From positions 1,984,001 to 2,048,000 of the forward strand of contig NZ_VFNC01000002.1 of NCBI RefSeq assembly GCF_006715395.1: a DNA stretch of 64,000 nucleotides, given 5' to 3'. Made by a program: the position numbers and the translations under genes. Origin of the DNA: Streptomyces sp. SLBN-31 (GTDB lineage: Bacteria > Actinomycetota > Actinomycetes > Streptomycetales > Streptomycetaceae). The notes below the pieces were generated by a model. The model worked only from the letters and a program-made list of their open reading frames with translations, did no database searches and was not told the DNA's origin. Every line of letters begins with the position of its first letter. Within the stretch, counting starts at the first letter, position 1. Shown piece by piece: positions 1-9,787 of the stretch.

Positions 1-2
1 GG

Positions 3-566
3 CTGCTGGCCGGCATGGCGGTGTCGTTCGCGGGGGCCGTGACGGTCGGACTGTCGATGTCGGGTGGCGGCGGCTCCTCCGTGCTCGGCGTAGTGCTGTG
101 CCTGCTCGCTGCCGTCGGCTACGCCGGCGGTGTCGTCGCCCAGAAGCCCGCGCTCGGTCGGGCCAGCGCGCTCCAGGTGACGACGTTCGGGTGTCTGGTC
201 GGCGCGGTGGTGTGCCTGCCGTTCACCGGGCAGCTGGTCGGCGAGGCGGCCGACGCGCCGGTGTCGGCGACGCTCAACATGGTCTACCTGGGAGTCTTTC
301 CGCTGGCACTGGCCTTCACGACGTGGGCGTACGCCCTGGCCCGGACGACCGCGAGCCGTATGGGCGCGACGACGTACGCGGTGCCCGCGCTGGTGGTGCT
401 GATGTCCTGGCTGGCGCTCGGCGAGGTGCCGGGGCCGCTCACGCTCGCGGGCGGGGCGCTGTGCCTGGCGGGCGTGGCGGTGTCGCGGTCGCGCGCACGC
501 GCACGGGCCGCGGCCCCGGAGACGGTTCCGGGACCACGGCCCGAGCGGGCGCCGGACTCAGTGTGA
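3..566 (+). CDS. EamA/DMT-family transporter, C-terminal part
   Basis: The window opens inside this gene, which reads from base 3 without an in-window start; the ATG at 15 is internal to a membrane segment. The visible 187 residues hold about five hydrophobic helices, matching the second EamA repeat of drug/metabolite transporters, and end in an Arg/Ala-rich cytoplasmic tail. The family exports or imports small metabolites across the inner membrane; the substrate cannot be told from sequence. Its stop overlaps the 3' end of the convergent MFS gene by 9 bases, leaving no room for a separate terminator. Confidence 0.8.
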   Translation: MLAGMAVSFAGAVTVGLSMSGGGGSSVLGVVLCLLAAVGYAGGVVAQKPALGRASALQVTTFGCLVGAVVCLPFTGQLVGEAADAPVSATLNMVYLGVFPLALAFTTWAYALARTTASRMGATTYAVPALVVLMSWLALGEVPGPLTLAGGALCLAGVAVSRSRARARAAAPETVPGPRPERAPDSV

Positions 567-1880
567 ACGCGCCCTGCCGGCCAGGACCTTGATGGACAGC
601 AGGGCGATCACGGACAGCGCGATGATGTAGGCGGAGACCGACATCGAGGTGCCGGTCGCCTCCAGCAGCAGGACCATCACGAAGGGCGCGAGGCCGCCGC
701 CGAGCACGGCCGCGATCTGGTAGCCGAGGGAGGCGCCGGTGTAACGCATCTCGGGCGTGAACAGCTCGGCGAACAGGGCGGCCTGGGGGCCGTACATGAT
801 GCTGAGGAAGCAGCCGGCGACGAAGGTGGCGACGGCCAGCCACAGCAGTGAGCCGGTGTCGATCAGCAGGAACATCGGTACGGCCCACAGGGCGATGCCG
901 GCCGCGCCGAGGGCGTAGATCCGGATGCGGCCGACGCGGTCGGAGAGCGCCGCGGCGGCCGGGATCAGCACGAGCTGGGTGAGGCTGACGCAGAGCGAGA
1001 CGGTGAGCACGGCGTCCTTCTTCATGCCGAGGTCCCGCGTGGTGTAGTCGAGGACGCCCGTGATGAGGATGTAGAAGGTCGCGGTGTTCACGGCGAAGGA
1101 GCCGCCGGCCAGGAACACGGTGCCGAGGTGGCCGCGCAGGATCGTGCGCAGCGGCGAGCTCTGCTCGGTCTTCTCCTTCTGGGCCAACTCCTGCTCGGAG
1201 CGCTGGAATTCGGGCGTCTCCTCGACGTGGCGGTGGATGTACCAGGCGAGCGCGAGCACGAACAGGCCGACGACGAAGGGCAGTCGCCAGGCCCAGGCCA
1301 CGAAGTCGGCGTCGGTGGTGAACGCGCCGGCCAGCAGGAAGACGGTGTTGGCGGTCACCACGCCGATGGGGACGCCGAGTTGGACGAAGCTGCCGTAGAC
1401 ACCGCGCTTGCCCTCGGGGGCGTACTCGGTGGCCAGCAGCATCGCGCCGCCCCACTGCGCGCCCACCGCGACGCCCTGTACGACGCGCAGCAGGACCAGC
1501 AGGACGGGGGCGGCGACGCCGATCGTGTCGTAGGTGGGGAGGACACCGATCCCGGTGGTGGCGATGCCCATAAGGGTGAGTGCGAGGACCAGCATCGGCT
1601 TGCGGCCGCGCTTGTCACCGAGGTGGCCGGCGACGATGCCGCCGATGGGGCGGGCCAGGAAGCCGACGGCGAAGGTGGCGAAGGCGGCGAGGACTCCGGC
1701 GGTGGAGCTGCCGGAGGGGAAGTACAGGTCGCCGAGGACCAGGGCGGCGGCGATGCCGAAGACGAAGTAGTCGTACCACTCGACGGCCGAGGCGAGGGCC
1801 GCCGCGGTGGCGACGCGGCGGCGGTTGACCGCGGGGAGGACGGTCGTGGGGACGGGGGAGGTGGAGGGGGCCATGTCCAT
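558..1880 (-). CDS. MFS transporter, metabolite:H+ symporter (MHS) family
   Basis: This 440-residue protein has twelve predicted membrane helices. Marks of the MHS branch of the major facilitator superfamily are EWYDYFVFG at the first helix, GHLGDKRGRKP as loop 2-3 motif A, and RVVQGVAVGAQWGGA in helix 4. Relatives (ProP, ShiA, KgtP types) take up organic acids, betaines or shikimate with protons; the substrate here is unknown. The ATG at 1880 is followed by a second ATG two codons later. A palindrome at 1927-1946 upstream could be an operator. The ADH/ALDH pair lies upstream on the same strand but is separated by a terminator-like hairpin. Confidence 0.88.
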   Translation of the reverse strand: MDMAPSTSPVPTTVLPAVNRRRVATAAALASAVEWYDYFVFGIAAALVLGDLYFPSGSSTAGVLAAFATFAVGFLARPIGGIVAGHLGDKRGRKPMLVLALTLMGIATTGIGVLPTYDTIGVAAPVLLVLLRVVQGVAVGAQWGGAMLLATEYAPEGKRGVYGSFVQLGVPIGVVTANTVFLLAGAFTTDADFVAWAWRLPFVVGLFVLALAWYIHRHVEETPEFQRSEQELAQKEKTEQSSPLRTILRGHLGTVFLAGGSFAVNTATFYILITGVLDYTTRDLGMKKDAVLTVSLCVSLTQLVLIPAAAALSDRVGRIRIYALGAAGIALWAVPMFLLIDTGSLLWLAVATFVAGCFLSIMYGPQAALFAELFTPEMRYTGASLGYQIAAVLGGGLAPFVMVLLLEATGTSMSVSAYIIALSVIALLSIKVLAGRARSH

Positions 1881-1926
1881 GCGTGCACACTCCGATGGGT
1901 GCGGCGGTGGGGACGTTGGCGGCGAA

Positions 1927-1946
1927 CATACTGACCGGCCGGTATG
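1927..1946. promoter_or_regulatory. Putative TetR-type operator upstream of the MHS transporter
   Basis: The sequence catactgaccggccggtatg has inverted ends catac/gtatg around a central ACCGGCCGGT palindrome. It lies 47-66 bases before the MHS transporter start. A related element (catac and gtatg half-sites around GACCGG) lies before the molybdopterin oxidoreductase at 12205-12222. The assignment as a repressor site is inference. Confidence 0.4.
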
Positions 1947-1971
1947 GGGTCAACGGTCCTGCACGAAGGTT

Positions 1972-1995
1972 GCCCGGGGCACCCAGACCCCGGGC
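1972..1995 (-). terminator. Hairpin terminator after the alcohol dehydrogenase gene
   Basis: A perfect 8-bp stem, gcccgggg and ccccgggc, closes an 8-base loop. It begins 14 bases past the ADH stop on the minus strand. There is no T run, as is usual for Streptomyces terminators. Confidence 0.5.
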
Positions 1996-2008
1996 GCTCT
2001 CCCCCGCG

Positions 2009-3088
2009 TCAGAAGACGATCAGCGCACGGCCGCCCTTGCCGGCCAGCATGTTCTCGAAGGCCGCCGGGATGCCGTCCAGGGCGATCCGTTCCGTCACCA
2101 GTGCGCCCAGGTCCAGGCGGCCGGAGCGGATGTGGTCGGCCAGAACGGGCAGGTCCCGGGCCGGGTCCGAGTTGCCGTAGACGCAGCCGGACAGGGTCCG
2201 GCCCCAGTGGAAGATCTCCAGGGCGTTGAAGGTGACCTGCTGGTCCTTGCCGCCGATGCCGACGACCGTCGTACGACCGCCGCGCCGGGTGGAGTCCCAG
2301 GCCGTGCGGATCGTCGTGGCGCGGCCCACGCACTCCACGGCGACGTCGACGCCCTGCTTGCCCGTCAGGCCGCGGATCTCCCGGGCGGTGTTCTCCGACG
2401 CCACCACGTAGTCCGTGGCCCCGGCGTTGCGGGCCAGCTCCTCCTTCTCCGGTGACACGTCGACGGCGACGATCCGCGCGGCTCCCGCGATGCGGGCGGC
2501 CTGGAGGGCTGCCAGGCCCACGCCCCCGACGCCGTACACCGCGACCGTCTCCCCGGGCCGGACCTTCGCCGCGTGGTGGACGGCGCCGTAGCCGGTGAGG
2601 ACCGCGCAGCCCAGGAGGGCCGCGTCGGTCAGGGGGACGCCCTCGGGAAGGGGCAGGAGGCAGGAGGCCGGCACGACCGTCTCCTCGGCGAACGCGGCGA
2701 CGTTGAGCCCGGGGTGCAGGTCGACGCCGGCGGCGGTGCGGGCGTACACGTCGGCGGCGCCGTTCAGGGCGTTGGCGCACAGCCACACCTCGCCGAGCGA
2801 GCAGACGTGGCAACTTCCGCAGGAAGGAGCCCAGTTGAGGACGACGGGGTCACCGGGCGCGATGTCCGCGACGCCTTCGCCGACCGCCACGACCGTGCCC
2901 GCACCCTCGTGGCCGAGGACCGCGGGGACCGGCACCCGCATGGTGCCGTTGGACAGGGAAAGGTCGGAGTGGCACACCCCGGCGGCGGCGAGGCGGACGC
3001 GGACCCGGCCGGGGCCCGGGTCGGGCAGCTCGATGTCGGTGATCTCCAGCGGGGCGCCCACCTCGGGCAGGACGGCTGCGCGAACCAT
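2009..3088 (-). CDS. Zinc-dependent alcohol dehydrogenase (MDR family)
   Basis: This 359-residue medium-chain dehydrogenase should oxidise an alcohol, or reduce an aldehyde, with NAD(P) or a bound cofactor. The catalytic zinc ligands are visible as Cys39 (GVCHSD) and His60-Glu61 (GHEGAG). A structural zinc lobe is present with Cys90, Cys93, Cys96 and Cys104. The Rossmann motif GVGGVGLAALQ follows. The ATG at 3088 starts the family's usual N-terminus; the frame stays open further upstream but only as a shadow of the ALDH gene. It lies 11 bases after the ALDH stop, so alcohol-to-acid oxidation by the pair is likely. Length and the four-Cys lobe suggest the class III/NDMA-dependent group; the substrate is unknown. 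Confidence 0.88.
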   Translation of the reverse strand: MVRAAVLPEVGAPLEITDIELPDPGPGRVRVRLAAAGVCHSDLSLSNGTMRVPVPAVLGHEGAGTVVAVGEGVADIAPGDPVVLNWAPSCGSCHVCSLGEVWLCANALNGAADVYARTAAGVDLHPGLNVAAFAEETVVPASCLLPLPEGVPLTDAALLGCAVLTGYGAVHHAAKVRPGETVAVYGVGGVGLAALQAARIAGAARIVAVDVSPEKEELARNAGATDYVVASENTAREIRGLTGKQGVDVAVECVGRATTIRTAWDSTRRGGRTTVVGIGGKDQQVTFNALEIFHWGRTLSGCVYGNSDPARDLPVLADHIRSGRLDLGALVTERIALDGIPAAFENMLAGKGGRALIVF

Positions 3089-3099
3089 GTGAACGCTCC

Positions 3100-4488
<1,389 letters not shown>

Positions 4489-4541
4489 GGTGCTCCTCCG
4501 GGCGGGGCGTCGTCCGCGTCACAACCTACCGACAGCCACAT

Positions 4542-4560
4542 AAACTAGCGGCGATAGTTT
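4542..4560. promoter_or_regulatory. Palindromic operator candidate before the ALDH-ADH operon
   Basis: The element aaactagcggcgatagttt has perfect 6-bp arms (AAACTA/TAGTTT) with a 7-base spacer, strikingly AT-rich in this genome. It sits 54-72 bases before the ALDH start in the only gap between the ABC ATPase and the operon. This suits a dimeric repressor of the TetR or GntR type. No regulator gene is adjacent. Confidence 0.5.
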
Positions 4561-4592
4561 TCGGACGCCAGACTCCCCCCGCCGGAGAGCCG

Positions 4593-5936
4593 CTACTCCT
4601 CCAGGTCGGGCAGCCGCGCCGGAGCCGGGGAGATCCGCTCGCCGTGCTGGTCGAAGACGAACAGGTGGGCGATGTCGACGAGGAGGGGGACCTGCAGGCC
4701 GCGGCGGAGGTCGATGTCGGGGGTGGTGCGGACCACCAGGTCGCCGGGGAGGCGGGGCTCCGAGGGCGTCGCCGCCGGGTCCGGGTCGGCCGGCTCGTCC
4801 AGGACCACCACCGGTCCGGCCCGCATCGCGCCCGCCCGCTCCCGCAGCCGCCCCAGCACCGTCGCCCCGCTGTCCCTGCGCCGCCGCCGGGACGGCCGCG
4901 AGGCGGGACGGGGCGCCTCCAGGTCCGGTACGACGGCGGGCTGGGAGCCGGTGTTGAAGTGGACGAGGATCTCGTGCCCCTGGAACTCCACGTGCTCCAC
5001 CAGACCGGTGAGCGGCACCTCGCCGGGGCGGGCGGAGCTGTGCTTGGCGATGCGGATGGCCTCCGAGCGCAGGCCGACGATCACCTCGCGCCCCTGCTGG
5101 ACGCGGAGCAACTGGTGGTCCTGGGACAGGGGTTCGGGCAGCCGCAGATACTGCTTGCCCAGGCTGATGGTCATCGCGCCGTCGAGCGGGGCGCGGACCA
5201 GGCCGCGCAGCAGGTTGATGCGCGGGGTGCCGATGAAGGCGGCGACGAAGACGTTGCGGGGCAGGGCGTAGACCGCGCGCGGGGTGCCGAGCTGCTGCAG
5301 GACCCCACCGCGCAGCACGGCGACCCGGTCGCCGAGTGACATGGCCTCGGCCTGGTCGTGGGTGACGTAGACCGTGGTGACGCCCAGTTCGCGGGTGAGC
5401 TTGGAGATCTCGGCGCGCAGATGGTTGCGGAGCTTGGCGTCGAGGTTGGACAGCGGCTCGTCCATGAGGAACGCGGACGGGTGGCGGGCGATGGCCCGGC
5501 CCATGGCGACGCGCTGCCGCTCGCCGCCGGAGAGCTGGGCTGGGAGGCGGTCCAGGAGGTCCTCGATGCCGAGCATGCGGGCGGTGGCGTCGACGCGGGG
5601 GCGCGGGTCCTCGCCCGGGTTCTCCACCCGCAGCGGGAATCCGATGTTCCCGCGGCTCGTCATGTTCGGGTAGAGGGCGAAATTCTGGAAGACCATCGCC
5701 ATGTTCCGCTCGGAGGGCAGCAGGTCGTTGGCCTCCTCGCCGTCGAGCAGCAGCCTGCCCTCGGTGATCTCCTCCAGCCCGGCGATCATGCGCAGCACGG
5801 TGGACTTGCCGCAGCCCGAGGGCCCGAGCAGGACGAGGAACTCGCCGGGCTCGATGTCCAGCGACAGCCGGTCCACCACGCGAACGTCTCGCGTGTAGGT
5901 CTTGCTCACGTCCTGCAGGGAGATGGCGCGTGTCAT
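4593..5936 (-). CDS. ABC transporter ATP-binding protein, MalK/UgpC (CUT1) type
   Basis: This 447-residue ATPase would energise import of sugars or similar solutes. Walker A is at residues 38-46 (GPSGCGKST), the signature LSGGE at 135-139, and Walker B ends at Asp159-Glu160. A C-terminal TOBE/MOBE region follows. The ATG at 5936 is preferred to the in-frame one 28 codons earlier because MTRAISLQDV matches the family start. No permease or binding protein is adjacent, so it may be a shared ATPase like MsiK, but it is about 70 residues longer. The extra length is mainly an Arg/Pro/Ala-rich insert near residues 345-400 that splits the TOBE region. Confidence 0.88.
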   Translation of the reverse strand: MTRAISLQDVSKTYTRDVRVVDRLSLDIEPGEFLVLLGPSGCGKSTVLRMIAGLEEITEGRLLLDGEEANDLLPSERNMAMVFQNFALYPNMTSRGNIGFPLRVENPGEDPRPRVDATARMLGIEDLLDRLPAQLSGGERQRVAMGRAIARHPSAFLMDEPLSNLDAKLRNHLRAEISKLTRELGVTTVYVTHDQAEAMSLGDRVAVLRGGVLQQLGTPRAVYALPRNVFVAAFIGTPRINLLRGLVRAPLDGAMTISLGKQYLRLPEPLSQDHQLLRVQQGREVIVGLRSEAIRIAKHSSARPGEVPLTGLVEHVEFQGHEILVHFNTGSQPAVVPDLEAPRPASRPSRRRRRDSGATVLGRLRERAGAMRAGPVVVLDEPADPDPAATPSEPRLPGDLVVRTTPDIDLRRGLQVPLLVDIAHLFVFDQHGERISPAPARLPDLEE

Positions 5937-6117
5937 GACTGTTGCCCCCGGGGGCTGCTGGGCGCTGGTGCTCCGCGATGCCGACCACCTCGTGCGGTTC
6001 GCACGAGGCCTGTGGGTCACGGAAGTTAACGGAATGTGCCCGGCCGAGGGAAGACTTCGGACGCTCGGGTTCAGCCTGTGAGAAAGCGGACGATCTCGTT
6101 CAGCGGTCCGTCCGCGC

Positions 6118-6881
6118 TCACCGTGTGCGGGTGAGGTGCGCGAACACCACGGTGTTGCCCGCGTAGCCGGTCCTGCGGTCGTAGATGCCGCCGCAGGTGA
6201 TCAGCCGCAGCTCGGGCCGGCCGCGGGCGCCGTAGACCTCGCCGTTGGGGAAGTGCGCCTTCTCGTACGTCCGGACCCTGTCGACGGTGTGGACGGCTCT
6301 CCGGCCGTCCGCGCGGCGCAGTTCGACGAGGTGGCCGGGGCCGAGCTCGCCGTGACCGGCGAAGACCGCGGGGCCGGTCCGGGTGTCCAGATGGCCGACG
6401 ACGACTGCGGTGCCCTGTTCGCCCGGCGAGGGGCCGCCCTCGTACCAGCCCACCCGGTGGCCGTCGTCATCGGGGGGCGCGGTGAGCCGGCGGTCGCGGT
6501 CCAGGCCGAGGCCGAAGACCGGGGCGCCGACCCCGGTGTCGGGGATGACGACGCGGGTCGGGCGGGAGCGGGACAGCGGGCGGGGCGGCGGGGCGGTGCG
6601 GCGCGGTGCCGTCCGGTGCGGGGCGGGGCGCGCGTCGGAGGCGCGGGGGGCGGGGGCCGGGAGCCGGCCGGGGGGTGCGCGGGGGTGGCCGTCGTGGCGG
6701 GAGGGCCGTCGTCCTGGGTGCACCGGACGGCGCCCACCACCAGCAGGACCCCGAGGACGTGCGTCCGGGTCAGGCGGCAGGCGCGCGTCCGGTACCAGGG
6801 TCTGGGGTGGCGCGCCCGTCCACGGTGTGTGGACGGGCGGCGGGCGCCGGGCCCCGGTGTCCTGGTGCTACGCCCTGCCAT
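6118..6881 (-). CDS. Class F sortase, reading frame interrupted
   Basis: The C-terminal 140 residues are an intact class F sortase domain: catalytic His in VVVGHLDTRTG, Cys in LITCGGIYD and Arg in the following DRRTGY. Class F enzymes of actinobacteria attach proteins to the envelope. The expected N-terminal anchor (THVLGVLLVVGAV) lies upstream in a different frame that starts at the ATG at 6881. Joining them needs one extra base inside the Pro/Ala linker, probably in the G runs around 6640-6680. As given, the sequence does not encode one continuous membrane-anchored protein. This is either a base-calling loss or a real frameshift; the sortase domain itself shows no decay. Confidence 0.75.
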
Positions 6882-7067
6882 GCGGGCGGCGACGGAGCCG
6901 GAAATAGGCCGCCCCGCCCACCGCGGCCAGACCGACGGCGGCGGCACCGGCGACCTGGTTGATCGCGGCGTCGCGCGAGTCCGCCGGCGAGCCGAGGAGC
7001 GCGCTCCCGGCGAGGGTCTAGGCCGCCGGCGGACTCGCGCGCGACGCCGCAGAGGCATGGTGGGCAT
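6868..7067 (-). CDS. Possible small membrane protein before the sortase, frame-shifted
   Basis: An ATG at 7067 follows a good GGAGG site and opens an Arg-rich start (MPTMPLRRRARV). Continuing in that frame gives unnatural Arg/Pro-rich sequence. One frame over reads SPADSRDAAINQVAG, then a hydrophobic stretch (AAAVGLAAVGGAAYF), then RLRRRPHGRA and a stop. That stop overlaps the sortase start by 14 bases, as expected for coupled genes. A single added base would unite the halves into a protein of about 66 residues with one C-terminal membrane helix. The junction lies inside a strong inverted repeat (6965-7050). No family was recognised; the gene may be an artefact. Confidence 0.35.
6965..7050. 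repeat. Near-perfect 24/26-base inverted repeat
   Basis: The arms at 6965-6988 and 7025-7050 are reverse complements apart from one extra GC in the right arm (…CGCGCG… against …CGCGCGCG…). The 36-base centre itself contains the palindrome GAGCGCGCTC. The structure could form a cruciform or a long mRNA hairpin across the start of the putative small gene before the sortase. Confidence 0.8.
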
Positions 7068-7078
7068 GCGAGTCCTCC

Positions 7079-7119
7079 GAGTCAGACGATTTTCGTATAA
7101 ATCGCGGTTATTCTGACTC
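7079..7119. promoter_or_regulatory. Nested AT-rich palindromes upstream of the sortase locus
   Basis: An outer pair, gagtcaga (7079-7086) and tctgactc (7112-7119), encloses an inner pair, cgattt (7087-7092) and aaatcg (7099-7104). The core is the most AT-rich stretch nearby. It lies between the MFS stop at 7124 and the ATG at 7067, so it could be the operator/promoter of the sortase genes or a terminator for the MFS gene. The symmetry and absence of a GC stem favour an operator. Confidence 0.45.
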
Positions 7120-7123
7120 TCCT

Positions 7124-8347
7124 TCACATGCGGCGCGCGGAGTGCGGGAGCGTCGCCCGACGCCCCGTCACTTTTCCTCCGTCCGGAGCAGGCGAGCGCA
7201 GCGCGACCCCCGCCGACAGCAACAGCAGCCCCCCGAGCATGACGAAGGGCGCGGCCGCGCCGACGAGGCCCGCGACCAAGCCCGCCGTCGCGGGGGCGGC
7301 GACCTGGCCGAGGCGGTTGCCGGTCAGCCGCAGGGCGAGCGCGGTGGAGCGGGCGCCGTCGGGGGCGGCCTGGACGACGGTCGTCATGGACAGCGGCTGG
7401 CCGACGCCCAGGCAGAAGCCGAGCGCCGTCAGCATCAGTCCGAGGGCCCAGACCGGCACCGGCAGCGCGATGCCCGCACACAGTACGGCGGCCAGCAGGC
7501 ACGTCACGGTCAGCAGCGCGGTCCGGCCGAGCAGCCGTAGCAGCGGAGTCAGGACGAGCCGGCAGGCGACGGTGGCGCCGGCCCGCAGGCTGAGCAGCAC
7601 GCCGATCACGGAGGGCGCGATATCGCGGTGCTCGCCGACCACCGGGAGATAGGCGGTGAGGATGTCGGTGGCGGACAGCACGGAGAGGCTGATGAGCATG
7701 CCGGCGGGCACGCCCCGGGCCCGCAGGATGCTGCCCACGGCGACCCGGTCCGCTTGCGCCGCACGGGAGTTGACCGCCGTACGGTCCTCGATGCGCCACA
7801 ACGAGGTGAAGGCGGCCGCGGCGCCCGCGCCTGCCACCAGCAGCGCCAGCGCGCTCGTGCCCGCCATGTCGGGACCGCCGATCAGCGCGCCCGCCGCGAT
7901 CGGGCCGACGAGCTGGCCGAGGGAGGCGCCGATGGTGAAGTGCCCGAAGTTGCGGTCCTGTTCGTGCGGGGCGGATTGGCGGGCCACCAAGGACTGGGCG
8001 CCGATCACGAAGCAGAGGTGGCCGAGCCCCATCACGCCGCTCCACACCGCCATCGCCCACAGGGAGTCGGCGAGCCCGCTCAGGGCGCAGCCGCCGGCGA
8101 TCAGTGCGACGCCGACCGGGAGCAGGGGCGCGCAGCGGCCGTGGTCGGTGCGGCGGCCCAGCGGTACGGCGGCGAAGAGCGGGAGGAGGGCGTAGACGCC
8201 CGCGATGACGCCGACCGCCCGCTCGTCGGCGCCCAGCGCGAGGGCCCGGTAGGAGACGGCGGGCCGGGCCATCGACACCGCCCCCTGTGCGAAGGAGAAG
8301 GCGATGACGAGGCGGAGCAGCCAGCCGCGGTTCCCACCGGGCCTCAT
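7124..8347 (-). CDS. MFS transporter
   Basis: This 407-residue protein has twelve hydrophobic segments and an MFS motif A-like loop (PLGRRTDHGR). The length and the Ala/Leu-rich helices fit the drug:H+ antiporter-like or sugar-efflux MFS groups, not the MHS type seen at the window start. The substrate is unknown. It lies 24 bases after the CitMHS stop on the same strand, so the two may be co-transcribed. The C-terminal tail is short and basic. Confidence 0.8.
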   Translation of the reverse strand: MRPGGNRGWLLRLVIAFSFAQGAVSMARPAVSYRALALGADERAVGVIAGVYALLPLFAAVPLGRRTDHGRCAPLLPVGVALIAGGCALSGLADSLWAMAVWSGVMGLGHLCFVIGAQSLVARQSAPHEQDRNFGHFTIGASLGQLVGPIAAGALIGGPDMAGTSALALLVAGAGAAAAFTSLWRIEDRTAVNSRAAQADRVAVGSILRARGVPAGMLISLSVLSATDILTAYLPVVGEHRDIAPSVIGVLLSLRAGATVACRLVLTPLLRLLGRTALLTVTCLLAAVLCAGIALPVPVWALGLMLTALGFCLGVGQPLSMTTVVQAAPDGARSTALALRLTGNRLGQVAAPATAGLVAGLVGAAAPFVMLGGLLLLSAGVALRSPAPDGGKVTGRRATLPHSARRM

Positions 8348-8371
8348 GGGACGGAACCTTTCGCGGTGCGG

Positions 8372-9787
8372 TCAGATGATGCCGAAGAGGATGCCCGCGC
8401 CCAGGACGACGAGCGAGGTGAGCGCGGCCCACTTGACCACGAACCTGGTGTGGTCGCCGAACTCCACCTTGGCCATGCCGACCAGGACGTAGACGGCGGG
8501 GACGAGCGGGCTGGACATGTGCAGGGGCTGGCCGATGAGGGAGGCGCGGGCGATCTCCAGGGAGGAGACGCCGTGTGCCTGGCCGGCCTCGGCGAGGACG
8601 GGGAGGATGCCGAAGTAGAAGCCGTCGTTGGACATGAAGTACGTCAGCGGGATGCTCAGCACGCCGGTGACGAAGGCCATGTGCGGGCCCATGCCGTCGG
8701 GGATGTTGTTCACCAGCCACTTGGCCATGTGGTCGACCATGCCGGTGCCCTGCAGGACGCCGGTGAAGACGGCGGCGGCGAAGACCATGCCGGAGACGTT
8801 GAGGACGTTCTCGGCGTGCGCGGCGATCCGGGCCTTCTGGTCGGGCATGTGCGGGAAGTTGACGGTGAGGGTCAGGGCCGCGCCGAGCAGGAACAGCACC
8901 GGGATCGGCAGCCACTCCATGATCATGGCGGTGAGCAGGACGACCGTGAGCAGCGCGTTGAACCAGTAGAGCCTGGGGCGCAGGGTGGGCCGGTGGGGGT
9001 CGAGTCCCTGGAAGCCCTCGTCCTCGGGCGCGTCGGCCAGGCCCGCGCCGGTGCCCGAACCGGCGCCGTTGCGAGGTCCCTTGCCGTTCTTGGCGCCGTT
9101 CCCGGTGCCCGCGCCGACCAGCACGGTCTCCTGCTCGGCGGGCTCCTCCACGAGCACCTCGTCCAGCGTCAGCACGCCGAGCCGCTTGCGCTCGCGGCGG
9201 CCGAGGACGTAGGCGAGGGCGAAGACGAAAAGCAGGCCCATGGCGAGGGCCGGGATCATCGGCACGAAGATGTCGCTCGCGTCGAGCTTCAGCGCGGTGG
9301 CCGCGCGGGCGGTCGGGCCGCCCCAGGGCAGCGTGTTCATCACGCCGTTGGCCATCGCGGCGACACCGGTCATCACGACCAGGCTCATCTTCAGGCGCTT
9401 GTACAGCGGGTACATCGCCGAGACGGTGATCATGAAGGTGGTGGAGCCGTCGCCGTCGAGGGAGACGATCGCGGCGAGGACCGCCGTACCGACGACGATC
9501 CGGAGCGGGTCGGCCTTGCAGAACTTCAGGATTCCCCGAACGATCGGGTCGAAGAGGCCGACGTCGATCATCACACCGAAGTAGACGATCGCGAACATGA
9601 GCATCGCCGCGGTGGGGGCGAGGCTGGTGACGCCGTCGATGACGTAGTCACCGAGCTTGGCGCCCTTGCCGACGAACACGCAGAACAGCGCGGGAATCAG
9701 CACGAGCGCCGCGATCGGCGACATCTTCTTCAGCATGATCAGGACCAGGAAGGTCGCGATCATGGCGAAGCCGAGGATGGTCAGCAT
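8372..9787 (-). CDS. CitMHS-family citrate-metal:H+ symporter
   Basis: This 471-residue protein has about twelve membrane segments and matches the CitM/CitH family, which imports citrate complexed with Mg2+ or Ca2+. Supporting segments are SLDGDGSTTFMI, the LPWGGPTARAA loop and FFMSNDGFYFG-like sequence (SNDGFYFGILPVLAEAG). The ATG at 9787 (MLTILGFAMIATF) is the family start; the in-frame ATG 24 codons earlier is rejected. A charged loop near residues 205-250 is rich in Gly/Asn/Lys. The 139 bases upstream are relatively AT-rich and likely hold its promoter. In Streptomyces such genes usually answer to a CitA/CitB-type sensor, not visible here. Confidence 0.88.
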   Translation of the reverse strand: MLTILGFAMIATFLVLIMLKKMSPIAALVLIPALFCVFVGKGAKLGDYVIDGVTSLAPTAAMLMFAIVYFGVMIDVGLFDPIVRGILKFCKADPLRIVVGTAVLAAIVSLDGDGSTTFMITVSAMYPLYKRLKMSLVVMTGVAAMANGVMNTLPWGGPTARAATALKLDASDIFVPMIPALAMGLLFVFALAYVLGRRERKRLGVLTLDEVLVEEPAEQETVLVGAGTGNGAKNGKGPRNGAGSGTGAGLADAPEDEGFQGLDPHRPTLRPRLYWFNALLTVVLLTAMIMEWLPIPVLFLLGAALTLTVNFPHMPDQKARIAAHAENVLNVSGMVFAAAVFTGVLQGTGMVDHMAKWLVNNIPDGMGPHMAFVTGVLSIPLTYFMSNDGFYFGILPVLAEAGQAHGVSSLEIARASLIGQPLHMSSPLVPAVYVLVGMAKVEFGDHTRFVVKWAALTSLVVLGAGILFGII

